Shown: piece after piece, positions 7,932-16,388 of the stretch | How positions within the stretch are numbered: the stretch's first letter is position 1 | How the letters are laid out: each line of letters begins with the position of its first letter | From: Armatimonadota bacterium | GTDB taxonomy: Bacteria > Armatimonadota > Fimbriimonadia > Fimbriimonadales > Fimbriimonadaceae | NCBI GenBank assembly: GCA_029781035.1 | Contig: JAKOXK010000059.1 | Location: forward strand, 1-34,349 | Reading direction: 5' to 3' | DNA length: 34,349 bases | Translations under genes and position numbers: made by a program | Notes under the pieces: model-generated | What the model was told of the DNA's origin: nothing | Databases searched by the model: none | What the model saw: the letters and a program-made list of their open reading frames with translations, nothing else

Positions 7932-8773
7932 GAGTGGCTGCTGTCAACTGGCAGGTTCGAGACTGCCAAGATCTTGACGGATTCTTCGGCCATGTTGAGG
8001 AACTCGTGGCGGCTTGCCACGGCGCTGAACTGATCGTGATGCCAGAGCTGACCAGTCTCGAACTCCTGAGCCGGCAACCTGATATCGATCCGGACGAAAC
8101 GCCTGCCTACCTGGCGGACCTTCTCCAGCCAAGCTTTGCTCGGTTTGGCGACGTGTCGGCGCGCTACGCCACGACCCTGGTTGCTGGGACCCACTTCGCC
8201 CGAACAGACGAAGGGATCGTGAACACAGCCGTCATTGGACTCCCCTCTGGAGCCGTGCTCGCGGACATACCCAAAGTGGTTTTGACCCAGTACGAGTCGA
8301 GGGAGTGGAGGATCGAGCCCGGTCGGGGCCTCAGGACACTGCCTGACAGAAGAGTCGGAGTGACGGTCTGTTACGACGTCGAGTTCCCGGAGTCCGGCCG
8401 AGCCTTGGCCGAGGCGGGCGTTCTCGTTCAGTGTGTGCCGGCTTTCACTGAAAAGGCGTATGGCTTCCAGCGCGTTCGATGGGCGTGCCGGGCCCGGTCG
8501 GTCGAGAATCAGATCTATGTCATCCACGCGTCGCTAGTGGGTAATCTCGGCAAGGAGCCGATCCCGGCCACGGTCGGAACGTCTGCGGTGTTGTCACCCA
8601 GCACCGAGCCGTTTCCCGTAAGCGCTGTCCTGGCGGAGACAAAGCCCGACGTCGAAGCGGTGGCCCTGGCCGACCTGGACTTACAACTCTTGGAAGCCGC
8701 TCGCGTCAGAGGCGACGTGAGGAACTGGGAAGACCGTTATCGAGGCGATTGGACCGTTTGGCCAGCTACTTGA
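7928..8773 (+). CDS. carbon-nitrogen hydrolase (nitrilase superfamily)
   Basis: 281 residues from the GTG at 7928, chosen because it makes a GTGA overlap with the GNAT stop and has GGAG 8 bp upstream; a GTG at 7919 would add three residues. The catalytic triad is complete: E40 in 'VMPELTS', K116 in 'IPKVVLTQYE', C148 in 'VTVCYDVEFPE'. These enzymes hydrolyse amides or nitriles through a cysteine acyl-enzyme in the cytoplasm. Coupling to a GNAT gene argues for a two-step acyl/amide modification of the same metabolite. The stop overlaps the convergent lipoprotein gene by 8 bp. Confidence 0.9.
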   Translation: MRVAAVNWQVRDCQDLDGFFGHVEELVAACHGAELIVMPELTSLELLSRQPDIDPDETPAYLADLLQPSFARFGDVSARYATTLVAGTHFARTDEGIVNTAVIGLPSGAVLADIPKVVLTQYESREWRIEPGRGLRTLPDRRVGVTVCYDVEFPESGRALAEAGVLVQCVPAFTEKAYGFQRVRWACRARSVENQIYVIHASLVGNLGKEPIPATVGTSAVLSPSTEPFPVSAVLAETKPDVEAVALADLDLQLLEAARVRGDVRNWEDRYRGDWTVWPAT

Positions 8774-9233
8774 GTTGCGTGACCCACGCCATGACCAAGG
8801 TCTTCGAGTGGTCTGCGGCCGGACCCAGACGGAATTCGATCTCATCACCCATGTCCGTCTTGGCCGTAATTCGCGTGTAGTCCGTACCGCCCGAGTTGGC
8901 CGCATTCTTGAGCGCCTTGATGAGGTTGGCAGCAACCTCGTCCAGCTTGGCTGGTGCGAACATCTTTAGCTCGTAGACTCGGCTGAACGAACCGTCGGTC
9001 AGGCTGCTTGCCCCTTCACCTTCAGCCATGACTGTCCCGGGGTAGACAGGCACGCCTAGCTTGACGACGTCGTCGATCGTCTTCGGAGCAGGCGCGACTG
9101 GCCTCTTCTTGGCCTGTGCGATCGTCCGCGCGTCGGCCAGAGTCGGCCCTTCATGGGGACCTTCACAGCCCAGAACGGTAAGCAGAACGAGGGCCGCCGG
9201 GATCAGCAGCGGGCTAAGTGCGGACAAGCGCAT
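8766..9233 (-). CDS. putative lipoprotein of unknown function
   Basis: 155 residues. A type II signal peptide is visible: a hydrophobic core and 'LTVLGCEGP' with the lipidated Cys at 23. The mature part has an Ala/Lys/Pro linker and a small alpha/beta domain ('VPVYPGTVMAEGEG', 'VYELKMFAPAKLDEVAANLI', 'YTRITAKTDMGDEIEFRLG'), reminiscent of small periplasmic domains that read 'GVPVYPGA..' in other proteins; I cannot name the family. A TATCCT box lies 16 bp before the ATG. The L,D-transpeptidase lies upstream on the same strand, 27 bp away, so they could share a transcript. Confidence 0.75.
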   Translation of the reverse strand: MRLSALSPLLIPAALVLLTVLGCEGPHEGPTLADARTIAQAKKRPVAPAPKTIDDVVKLGVPVYPGTVMAEGEGASSLTDGSFSRVYELKMFAPAKLDEVAANLIKALKNAANSGGTDYTRITAKTDMGDEIEFRLGPAADHSKTLVMAWVTQLK

Positions 9234-9260
9234 GGTGGCACCAAGGAACAGGATAGCGCG

Positions 9261-10001
9261 TTATTGACCGCCATTGGAAGTACTGGCTGCCGCCGAGAAT
9301 TCGTGAACGATCGCGACAGGAGTGCCGATGTCCACCCAATCATAGAACCACTTCGCGGCGTTCTTCCCGGTCAAGGGCATCCGGATGCAGCCGTGCGATG
9401 CCGGCCTTCGGGGAACGGTCGAATAGCCGTGGATGAAAACGTCTCCGCTCACCTGTACGCTCCAAGGCATCGGCGCATTGTCATAGAGCCGGGAGTAGTG
9501 CATTTGCGTCTTCACCGGCCCGGCCTTGAAGCTGCCAAGAGGCGTTTCGTGCCCTTTCCGGCCACTGCTGATGTGGGTGGCCATGATGAGCCGATTGCCC
9601 TGCCAGGCCTTCAGTTCCTGGTCGGCGATGCTGACCTCGACTTTCTTGGGCGCGTTCGCTACTTGGACTTCACGACCGTAAAGGCTGATGGTGACCAGGC
9701 TCGCGTCGGGATCCTGGGTTACGGTTCCTCCAGCTTTCGCAAAGAACTGCACGGGTAAGAGGCGCGTGTCGTCAAAGAGAAAGACACAGTCTTGGTCTGT
9801 CACTGGGATATCGCCAATGGCGATCTGCCTCGTGCTGACGTCATACGTCACATCGAGGCCGAGGCTGCCAGCCACCTCTCGCAACGGCACGTAAAGAGTG
9901 CCGGGTTGCGACGAGAAGGTCACGCCGTCAAGGGGGTCTGCGGTAGCCAAGGCGGCACCTAAGAGCCCAGTCAATAAGAGCGCAATTCGAAAAGCTGTCA
10001 T
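9261..10001 (-). CDS. L,D-transpeptidase (YkuD domain) with N-terminal copper-amine-oxidase-like domain
   Basis: 246 residues. A signal peptide covers about residues 1-21. Residues about 30-115 resemble the copper amine oxidase N-terminal-like (stalk) domain: 'LYVPLREVAGSLGLDVTYD', then 'LLPVQFFAKAGGTV'. A YkuD catalytic domain follows at about 120-235, with H191 in 'FIHGYS' and the signature 'SHGCIRMP' carrying the nucleophile C205. Such enzymes make 3-3 cross-links in peptidoglycan or attach proteins to it, acting outside the membrane. A CATAAT hexamer ends 10 bp before the ATG. It is divergent from the M24 peptidase and 27 bp upstream of the lipoprotein gene. Confidence 0.9.
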   Translation of the reverse strand: MTAFRIALLLTGLLGAALATADPLDGVTFSSQPGTLYVPLREVAGSLGLDVTYDVSTRQIAIGDIPVTDQDCVFLFDDTRLLPVQFFAKAGGTVTQDPDASLVTISLYGREVQVANAPKKVEVSIADQELKAWQGNRLIMATHISSGRKGHETPLGSFKAGPVKTQMHYSRLYDNAPMPWSVQVSGDVFIHGYSTVPRRPASHGCIRMPLTGKNAAKWFYDWVDIGTPVAIVHEFSAAASTSNGGQ

Positions 10002-10113
10002 CTGCTAATGGATTATGGTGGGATCACCTGCACTGTTCAGGGGAAGGTCCGCACGAAATGAAGTCCGTCTCAAGGGAATAATGGTCGAGGGGAGTGTTGG
10101 GAACGGTGCCCGC

Positions 10114-11295
10114 ATGACTCTCACTCACGAAAAACTAGAACAAGCCAGCCGTATTGTCCGTTCCAGTGGAGTCGATGCGTGGGTTGTGTTGGTGCGCGAG
10201 ACGGCGACGGGATCAGACCCCGTCGTTCCACTGATCCTCGAAGGGGGATTGACTTGGATCAGCGCCCTCGTCTTCACGTCCAACGGAAACCGTCATGCGA
10301 TCGTAGGCAACTACGATGCAGAACCCCTGATCGCCTCAGGACAGTGGTCGACCGTTGTCTCCTATACCGAGGACTTCCGGCCATGCTTCGTGGAGGTCTT
10401 GAGGAACAACGTGCCGCCCAACGGCAAGATCGCGGTCAACTACTCAGTCAGTGACGACAAGTCGGATGGCCTGACTCACGGACTCTGGCTGCTGTTGACG
10501 GAGACGCTGCAGGAGGCCGGCGTTCAGGCGAGTGTCGTGAGTGCAGAGGAGCTTGCCCAAGAGCTTCGGTCCTGTAAGACCCCCGCCGAAGTCGGCCTGA
10601 TCCGCGATGCCATCGCCGAAGGAGACGATCTTTTCCATGCGATCAGCGAGTTCGCACAGATTGGAGTCTCGGAGCGGGCCGTCTTCAACCATGTTCACGG
10701 TCTCATGACGCAACGCGGATTGGGGTGGGCGTGGGACAAGTCCATGGATCCCATCGTGAACTCGGGCCCGGACTCGATGATCGGGCACGGATTGCCGTCT
10801 GACCACATCGCGCTGGAAGAAGGCCACGTGTTTCACGTTGATCTCGGAGTGATGAGGTTCGGGTATTGCTCGGACGTACAAAGGTGTTGGTTTGTCGGAC
10901 AGTACGTGCCCGACGACGTCCAGACCGCGTTAGCCGCTGTCAACGCATCGATCTCAGCCGCCGCCTCGGCGCTAGTACCGGGAGTCGAAGGTTGGCAGGT
11001 GGACGACGCTGCCCGGTCCACCCTGGCCCAACGTGGCTACGGAGAATATCACCATGCCACTGGTCACCAGGTCGGTCGGCTGGCGCACGATGGGGGCACA
11101 ATCCTCGGGCCGAGGTGGGCTCGTTATGGACGGACGCCCTACGGACACGTGAAGCCGGGGCAGGTCTACACGTTGGAGTTGGGAGTGCTGCTTCCCGGTC
11201 GGGGCTACTTGGGAATCGAGGAGATGGTCCTTGTCACCGATGACAGTTGTTGCTTCTTGACCGAGAGGCAGTTGTTTATGCCCGTCCTGTCGTAG
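10114..11295 (+). CDS. M24 family metallopeptidase (Xaa-Pro peptidase-like)
   Basis: 393 residues from the ATG at 10114; earlier in-frame starts at 10081 and 10015 add residues unlike the family. An N-terminal creatinase-like domain ('LEQASRIVRSSGVDAWVVL') is followed by a pita-bread domain. The five metal ligands of the family can be placed at D243 ('VFHVDLG'), D254 ('CSDVQR'), H318 ('ATGHQVG'), E355 ('YTLELG') and E369 ('GIEEMVLV'), so a two-metal aminopeptidase is expected. No signal peptide; cytoplasmic. Substrate preference cannot be read from the sequence; it may be a general Xaa-Pro or dipeptide hydrolase. It ends 4 bp before the convergent CBM9-like gene. Confidence 0.85.
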   Translation: MTLTHEKLEQASRIVRSSGVDAWVVLVRETATGSDPVVPLILEGGLTWISALVFTSNGNRHAIVGNYDAEPLIASGQWSTVVSYTEDFRPCFVEVLRNNVPPNGKIAVNYSVSDDKSDGLTHGLWLLLTETLQEAGVQASVVSAEELAQELRSCKTPAEVGLIRDAIAEGDDLFHAISEFAQIGVSERAVFNHVHGLMTQRGLGWAWDKSMDPIVNSGPDSMIGHGLPSDHIALEEGHVFHVDLGVMRFGYCSDVQRCWFVGQYVPDDVQTALAAVNASISAAASALVPGVEGWQVDDAARSTLAQRGYGEYHHATGHQVGRLAHDGGTILGPRWARYGRTPYGHVKPGQVYTLELGVLLPGRGYLGIEEMVLVTDDSCCFLTERQLFMPVLS

Positions 11296-11299
11296 CCGG

Positions 11300-12262
11300 T
11301 CAAGGCTTCAGGCTGATCAGCGAGTCCTGCCGTATGCTCAGCGTCCCCTTGTGTCCTCGGGCCCGTCCAACGTATCCGTCTGGAGTCAACTGGACTGCAA
11401 CACTCGTCTCTGACAGGTTCAGCTCAGAGATGCTGGCTGTGTAGACACCCCTCTTCTCGTGAAAGTCACGCTCGGCCCAGTAAAGCTCCATCAGGGCGCA
11501 ACGAACCTCCCAATCGGGGTCGGGTCGAAACGGCTTCGTGGTCTCCTCAAATTGCAGGTAGCCCCACATCTCTGGTCGATGCATGTCGATCGCCCCTTGC
11601 GGCGACCAGACCCAGTTGTGCTCGGGCCGGCCAGGCTCCTTTTCGTATTGGCCGTCCACGATCCGCAAGTCCCACTCGACGCGCGAGAAGTTGATCCTCC
11701 ACTGGTCACCGACTCGAGGTGGGCACGGACAATGGGCAAACTCACCCAAGACCTTCCACGGCAGTGCCAGTTCGAGCGACCAGCCCTGGTCGGTGTCGCG
11801 CGGATCGTTGATCGTGCCTTTTAGATGGACTGCCTTCTTCAGGCCCGGAATCTCCCACTCGTTCAGTGCCGGGCCGCCGTCCCGGTAAGGCTTGACCAGC
11901 CTCAGGTCCCAATCGGTGCCGAGTGCGTTGATCTCGTATTCGTAGTACTGGTGATTGTCACTATCGGGGTCCATGAAGACCTCGAAGTCGTGTTCGTGGA
12001 AGATAACGCAGTCGTGCTGCGTCTGAGTGGCCCAGAGGTGTGGCTCCTCGAGCTCGGCACCAATGTACAGGTACTGATCGTCCCAGAGCATCTTCACGCG
12101 GGTACGGAACCAGGGCCGGGGCCGGATGTCTCCTTCAATGTCCACGAAATCATCTGTGAACGGGGCTGCTGACCAAGCCGGATCGTCCAGGCGACCGGTC
12201 AACGCGAGTGGGTGGTGGGTCCGAACACAGACATATCCTTTGGGGTGAGGGGGAACCGTCAC
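11300..12262 (-). CDS. CBM9-like carbohydrate-binding family protein
   Basis: 320 residues from a GTG start at 12262. The 'LTGRLDDPAWSAAPFTDDFVD' opening, 'TRVKMLWDDQYLYIGAELEEP', 'FHEHDFEVFMDPDSDNHQYYEYEINALG' and 'WSLELALPWKVL' are typical of the family 9 carbohydrate-binding/DOMON-like fold in stand-alone 'carbohydrate-binding family 9-like' proteins. No signal peptide is evident, which is unusual for a sugar-binding protein. The start is probably leaderless: TAGATT ends 6 bp before the GTG (see separate entry). The gene is divergent from the polysaccharide deacetylase. The ligand is unknown. Confidence 0.85.
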   Translation of the reverse strand: MTVPPHPKGYVCVRTHHPLALTGRLDDPAWSAAPFTDDFVDIEGDIRPRPWFRTRVKMLWDDQYLYIGAELEEPHLWATQTQHDCVIFHEHDFEVFMDPDSDNHQYYEYEINALGTDWDLRLVKPYRDGGPALNEWEIPGLKKAVHLKGTINDPRDTDQGWSLELALPWKVLGEFAHCPCPPRVGDQWRINFSRVEWDLRIVDGQYEKEPGRPEHNWVWSPQGAIDMHRPEMWGYLQFEETTKPFRPDPDWEVRCALMELYWAERDFHEKRGVYTASISELNLSETSVAVQLTPDGYVGRARGHKGTLSIRQDSLISLKP

Positions 12263-12268
12263 GTGCCG

Positions 12269-12274
12269 AATCTA
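12269..12274 (-). promoter_or_regulatory. -10 element, leaderless start of the CBM9-like gene
   Basis: On the minus strand TAGATT, then six bases (CGGCAC), then the GTG start. Transcription would begin at or next to the start codon; no Shine-Dalgarno is present. Confidence 0.55.
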
Positions 12275-12331
12275 CCTGTGCCGGTATCCTCCCCGCTTGC
12301 GGGAGCACTGGCACGATGACGTCGCCAACTT

Positions 12332-13123
12332 GTGAGGACGACGAACCCGTCCGGGCCGCCCGCTCGACCCTATAGGACCGGACTGTTGAGCTGTCTGTCA
12401 GTGCCCATCCTGATGTACCACCGGATCGCCAAGCGGCCCAAGCAAGCCCTGGTGCCACACCACTACGTGTCCCCCCAGCGCTTCCAACGCCACGTCAGCG
12501 CTCTCTCGCGCTTTGGCTTTGAGAGCCTTCACTTGACAGCGCTGGCTGACCTGTTCTCCTTAGCCTCGCAGCCCGAAAAGAGACCCATCGCCCTCACCTT
12601 TGACGACGGGTACCTCAACTTTCGTGACCATGCCGCACCAGCACTGTTGCAGTTCAAGCAGACTGGGACAGTGTTCGTCGTCGCCGGACTGCTCGGTGGA
12701 ACCAACGAGTGGGATTGGAGGAACGGCGATGCCGTGGAAACCCTCCTCGACGCCGACGACCTCCAGATGCTCTCACAGTCCGGGTTCGAGATCGGTTCGC
12801 ACACCTGTCGTCACGCGCGGCTCACCGAAATCCCCACGGACCAAGCCAAAGGCGAAATAGAAGTCTCTAAGCGGATACTGACGCAGGTCCTTGACAAGGA
12901 CGTGGATGTCTTCTGTTATCCTTATGGCGCTCACAACGAGGGTGTCAGGCAGTTGGTCGCGGAAGGCGGATACAACGTGGCCTGCTCGGTAGAAAAAGGA
13001 TGGAACCAGCCAACAACCGACCGCTTCAGGTGGAAGAGGGTCAACGTGCGGAGCGACACCAGCACGCCAATCCTGTTCTGGAAGCTCTGGCGACAGAGCC
13101 GGATCGGGCTGAGCGGTCACTGA
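12332..13123 (+). CDS. polysaccharide deacetylase (NodB homology domain)
   Basis: 263 residues if the GTG at 12332 is used; the TTG at 12386 (after a TATAGG box ending 9 bp before it) or the GTG at 12401 would give a start closer to the conserved 'PILMYHRI'. The domain has 'ALTFDDGY' (D91 catalytic base, D92 metal), 'SHTCRHARL' (H157 and H161, metal) and 'CYPYGAHN'. These metal-dependent enzymes remove acetyl groups from N- or O-acetylated sugars. There is no signal peptide, so it would act inside the cell, or on a lipid-linked intermediate. Its stop overlaps the likely CTG start of the GT4 gene as CTGA, so the two probably work in one surface-glycan pathway. Confidence 0.85.
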   Translation: MRTTNPSGPPARPYRTGLLSCLSVPILMYHRIAKRPKQALVPHHYVSPQRFQRHVSALSRFGFESLHLTALADLFSLASQPEKRPIALTFDDGYLNFRDHAAPALLQFKQTGTVFVVAGLLGGTNEWDWRNGDAVETLLDADDLQMLSQSGFEIGSHTCRHARLTEIPTDQAKGEIEVSKRILTQVLDKDVDVFCYPYGAHNEGVRQLVAEGGYNVACSVEKGWNQPTTDRFRWKRVNVRSDTSTPILFWKLWRQSRIGLSGH

Positions 13124-14193
13124 GGATCCTTCAGGTCTGCAGTGCCAGGTCTGCGGTTTACGGCGCGGTCGCGAGCATGATGACGCTGGCGAACGAACTG
13201 AGGTCGCACGGCCAACACGTCGAGTTCGCCACCTTCAAAGGCCGTGGGCTCGGCGCGCATGTCGAGTCTGAGGGCTTCCTTAAGCTGGACTTCCGCGTGC
13301 GCACGAAGGTCGATCCGCTCGCGATCGCTCGGATGGCGCGCCACATCCGACGGCGCAAGATCGACATTGTTCACGGCCATCTGTCCACTTCGGTCGTCAA
13401 TGGCTGTTTGGCCGCCCGACTCGCCAAAGTGCCGAGCATTGCGACGGTACACGGCATGAGCGGCAGGCTCAGCTTTCTGCCCGCCCACCATTTGATCGCG
13501 GTCTCTTCTGAAGTCCGAAAGCACTTGATCGACCAGGGGGTTCATGAGTCCAAGATCTCCATCGTGCCAAATGGGATCCACTTCCCTACGTCGGATCCTT
13601 TGGCCCGATCCAGGGCCAGGGCCAGTTTGGGTTTGGACGAATCGGTTCCTGTCCTTGGCACGACCGCGCGGCTTACAGCTCTCAAGGGCATGGACCATGC
13701 GCTGTACGCCTTTTCCCGCGTGGTCGCCGACATCCCCGACGCCCACTACATCGTGATGGGGGACGGCGACGAAACACAAACCTTGGTGGATCTAGCCAAG
13801 TCCCTGGGCATCCAGGACAGGGTGCGCTGGCTTGGTTACAGACCAGACGTCGCGGAACTGCTCCCAGCCTTGGACGTTTTCGTATTCCCTTCCCTGCGGG
13901 AGGCCATGGGAATTGCGGTCGTTGAAGCCATGGCGGCCGGAGTGCCCAGCGTCGCCTCGAGGATCGGGGGCATCCCCGAAGTGCTCGCTGACGAGTCGGG
14001 CATCCTCGTGCCGCCTGCCGACCCAGTCGCCATGTCGGACGCGATCCTCGAGCTCTTGCGGGACTCTGAGCGACGCGTGGCCATGGGCATGGCGGCTCAG
14101 ACCAGAGCGCGTACTGAGTACAGCGCACAACGGATGGCGGCGCGGACAATCGGCGTCTACACCGCCACCTTGGCCCGCTTCCACCGCGTCTAG
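13120..14193 (+). CDS. family 4 glycosyltransferase, probable CTG start
   Basis: 357 residues from CTG at 13120. The GT-B fold is evident: N-terminal 'RILQVCSARSAVYGAVASM' then 'IVHGHLS', and the C-terminal domain with 'VPNGIHFP', 'LGTTARLTALKG', 'YIVMGDGDE' and the EX7E motif 'EAMGIAVVEAMAAG'. It transfers a sugar from an NDP- or GDP-sugar with retention. Start choice: the family begins just before 'RILxVCSA'; the nearest standard in-frame starts, ATG 13000 and GTG 13030, would prepend 30-40 residues that are only an off-frame translation of the deacetylase. The next one, ATG 13177, would remove beta-1. CTG gives a 4-bp CTGA overlap with the deacetylase stop. Its own stop shares a CTAG with the M14 gene. 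Confidence 0.85.
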   Translation: MRILQVCSARSAVYGAVASMMTLANELRSHGQHVEFATFKGRGLGAHVESEGFLKLDFRVRTKVDPLAIARMARHIRRRKIDIVHGHLSTSVVNGCLAARLAKVPSIATVHGMSGRLSFLPAHHLIAVSSEVRKHLIDQGVHESKISIVPNGIHFPTSDPLARSRARASLGLDESVPVLGTTARLTALKGMDHALYAFSRVVADIPDAHYIVMGDGDETQTLVDLAKSLGIQDRVRWLGYRPDVAELLPALDVFVFPSLREAMGIAVVEAMAAGVPSVASRIGGIPEVLADESGILVPPADPVAMSDAILELLRDSERRVAMGMAAQTRARTEYSAQRMAARTIGVYTATLARFHRV

Positions 14194-15398
14194 GACGGAA
14201 TGTAGCTCAGGTACTTCCTGAACCCAGCCCATACCTCATCCTGAGTCGCGTAAATCTCGGTTTCCGGCAGTTCGAAGCCGTACTGGCCTGTGTCGCGGAG
14301 CTCGGCCGACATTCCCGGTATCCCGTAGACGTCGTAGAAGTAGTCATTCGAGACGCCGGACGCAATATACAGGATGCGAGAAGTCTGCCCCTGGTCGTAC
14401 GTGGCACCAAAGGCGCTCATTGCCGTCTTCATCGCGTCACCGATCGTGTTGAACATCGCCGCGTCTGGCGGAGCGGTCGTCGTGTAACCCCAAGGCCACA
14501 TGACCAGCTGTGCGAAGCTGTGATAGTCCAGAAAACCACCGACGCGCGGCAATCCTGCGATGAAATCACGCACGGCCACGGTCTCGGGTTCACTGAAAGG
14601 TGCCGTTCCTCGATAGGTTTCAGAACTCGGATTCGAACTCGATCCGCCGTTCATGCCCCATCCGGTCGAGTAGTTCCGGTTCAGGTCGACTCCATAGGAG
14701 CCGCCCCCGTTGTTGCGCCGGTTCTTACGCCAAAGCCGATAACTAGACCAGGAGTACCGGTAGCCGTCGGGGTTGGCCATGGGGACCACCCACACCGCCT
14801 GATTTGGCAGAAAGACCGTCGTTTGCGGTGTGGTCAAGCCGTCGACCGTCTTCTTGGCAATGTGCATCATGACGCTGCCCGCGATCCACTCGCGCGCGTG
14901 GATCATCCCCTCCACGACGATGTTGTTGACAGCTCGGTGCGACTGTTGGACGGGGCGACCGATCCGGTAAGCCCACATCGTTTCATTGTTGATCGTGAGG
15001 CCGATCGCCTTGCGCGTCACGTAGGTGGGGTACTGAGTGCGGAGGGCCTCGAAGAACGAAAGAATCTGGTCAGCCGTGAAGTAGTGCAGACGGTAGTCGT
15101 CCGACATCGGCCGTACGTTCGACACGTGTGTCCGGTCCCATCCATGGGGATCCTCGAGGGGCCGGACAAACCAGTAAGTGAACCCTCCTTGAATCAGCCG
15201 TGCGTACCCACCCGGCTCAACTGCAACATCGGCCGAACCCAGGTGCAGCACGCAATCGAGCACCTCCAAGTCAGAATCTTGCAGGCGCTCCAGCGTCGCC
15301 ACGTCGGGAATGTCCACTTTGACCTGAACCCACGTGGACTGCCCGTTCGCGACGCACGCTGAACAGACCGACAGCAAGAGAAGCGTCTTCTTAAGCAT
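14190..15398 (-). CDS. M14 family zinc carboxypeptidase
   Basis: 402 residues with a signal peptide (MLKKTLLLLSVCSACVANGQ, cleavage near 20). An N-terminal activation-like region (about 22-100) is followed by the peptidase domain: zinc ligands H167 and E170 in 'GMIHAREWI' and H293 in 'LDYHSF'; substrate-binding 'GVDLNRNY' (N240, R241); catalytic E366 in 'SAELRDTGQYGF'. This pattern is the carboxypeptidase A/B type rather than the D,D/L,D-endopeptidase type. Extracellular or periplasmic protein degradation is expected. An AAGGATCGG sequence lies upstream of the ATG, and TACGAT on the minus strand near 15423-15428 may be its -10 box. Confidence 0.92.
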   Translation of the reverse strand: MLKKTLLLLSVCSACVANGQSTWVQVKVDIPDVATLERLQDSDLEVLDCVLHLGSADVAVEPGGYARLIQGGFTYWFVRPLEDPHGWDRTHVSNVRPMSDDYRLHYFTADQILSFFEALRTQYPTYVTRKAIGLTINNETMWAYRIGRPVQQSHRAVNNIVVEGMIHAREWIAGSVMMHIAKKTVDGLTTPQTTVFLPNQAVWVVPMANPDGYRYSWSSYRLWRKNRRNNGGGSYGVDLNRNYSTGWGMNGGSSSNPSSETYRGTAPFSEPETVAVRDFIAGLPRVGGFLDYHSFAQLVMWPWGYTTTAPPDAAMFNTIGDAMKTAMSAFGATYDQGQTSRILYIASGVSNDYFYDVYGIPGMSAELRDTGQYGFELPETEIYATQDEVWAGFRKYLSYIPS

Positions 15399-15770
15399 AT
15401 TCTCACCGATCCTTCAGTGGAATCGTATCACAGGCTGGTCTCGGGGTGGTCAAGTTCACCACGAATTCCGGAATCACTCATCAGACGGTGCCGTGATCAG
15501 CGCGAAAACCGTTCCCGCCTCGTCGTCTACGACGCAGACGTCAGCTCCAGCTGGCGAGGGGCATAAACGAGCCGGCACCCGGCTCAGGGTGCTTCGACCA
15601 CGTCCCCCACACCGGAGTCCACCCAACCACCGTGGCGCAAAAATCCCGCTACTCCTCCGTGTTCGAGACAGTCAGTTCGGACCCGCAGACGTGCCCGGCT
15701 TACTTTGTGGGTGCGGCTATCAGGCCAGCGGTAAGATGGGTTCGCAGTTTTGTACTGCCGAGGTCAGACC
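15399..15770. other. 372-bp intergenic stretch between the M14 gene and the exported-protein gene
   Basis: No coding sequence with family features is seen here; the open frame running from 15334 to 15774 overlaps the M14 gene antisense and resembles no known family. The stretch holds the M14 promoter region and one clear hairpin, GAGCCGG (15569-15575) pairing with CCGGCTC (15579-15585) across a 3-nt loop, without a T-run. Nothing else stands out. Confidence 0.5.
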
Positions 15771-16385
15771 GTGAAGACAATGAAAGTCCTGATGTTCGCG
15801 ATTGCCGTCCTTGGGACGACGAACCTGTTCGCACAATCCAGTACCAAAGGAGTCGCTGTCTCCTACCCTTGGGCGTTCAACAACGGGACGGACACGTCCC
15901 GCAAGACAGCCATCGATACGGCAGGCGAGATCGCACAAAAGGCCGGCTTCGCAGTGGTGTCGCAGTCGCTGGCGATCAAGGCTTGGGACAACACGGGGTT
16001 CGCACTGCCCACACCGAAGAAACTGCCCAGTTTGAAGCAGCTCAGAGCCTTCGCGAAAGAGGCAAAGGCTGACCGGGTCCTCTATGGCACGGTTTCGTGG
16101 CACACTCGGAGCATTTGGGTGGGTACGGGCCCCAAGACCATCTCCACCGCCACCGTCTCGGTGTACGCGTACGATGCCAAGCAGAACAAGGTGGTCTACA
16201 AGAGTTCGTCCGTTTCAGGCCGGAGCGACGAGAAAGAGGACACACTCAAGGTCGTGGGTGCCGTGCTCGTGACGCCGTTGGTGACGGCGGTCAGTGGCGG
16301 GCCAGCGACCCCGCGCGAGCAACGAGCCGTGAGGATCGCTCTCGCCCGTGCCTATCACGACTGGGTGACGCCCAAGAAGAAGTGA
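15771..16385 (+). CDS. small exported protein of unknown function
   Basis: 204 residues from the GTG at 15771, which has GAGGTC 6 bp upstream; the ATG at 15780 is the alternative. A signal peptide is clear ('MKVLMFAIAVLGTTNLFAQ'). The rest is an alpha/beta domain ('GVAVSYPWAFNNG', 'IAQKAGFAVVSQSLAIKAW', 'LRAFAKEAKADRVLYGTVSW', 'TATVSVYAYDAKQNKVVY') that looks like the outer-membrane 'FlgO/CsgG-type' sugar-of-beta-alpha folds in which 'AxxxxAxRVLYGTVS' is common. I would not name a family. It is transcribed alone and ends 3 bp before ispG, which is convergent. Confidence 0.75.
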   Translation: MKTMKVLMFAIAVLGTTNLFAQSSTKGVAVSYPWAFNNGTDTSRKTAIDTAGEIAQKAGFAVVSQSLAIKAWDNTGFALPTPKKLPSLKQLRAFAKEAKADRVLYGTVSWHTRSIWVGTGPKTISTATVSVYAYDAKQNKVVYKSSSVSGRSDEKEDTLKVVGAVLVTPLVTAVSGGPATPREQRAVRIALARAYHDWVTPKKK

Positions 16386-16388
16386 TGG

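Noticed and set aside
13000-13119. ATG/GTG starts for the GT4 gene inside the deacetylase
   Set aside because: They prepend a run of off-frame deacetylase codons without homology; CTG at 13120 fits the family start and the overlap.
15334-15774. Plus-strand open frame of 146 residues
   Set aside because: It overlaps the signal-peptide end of the M14 gene antisense and resembles no known family.
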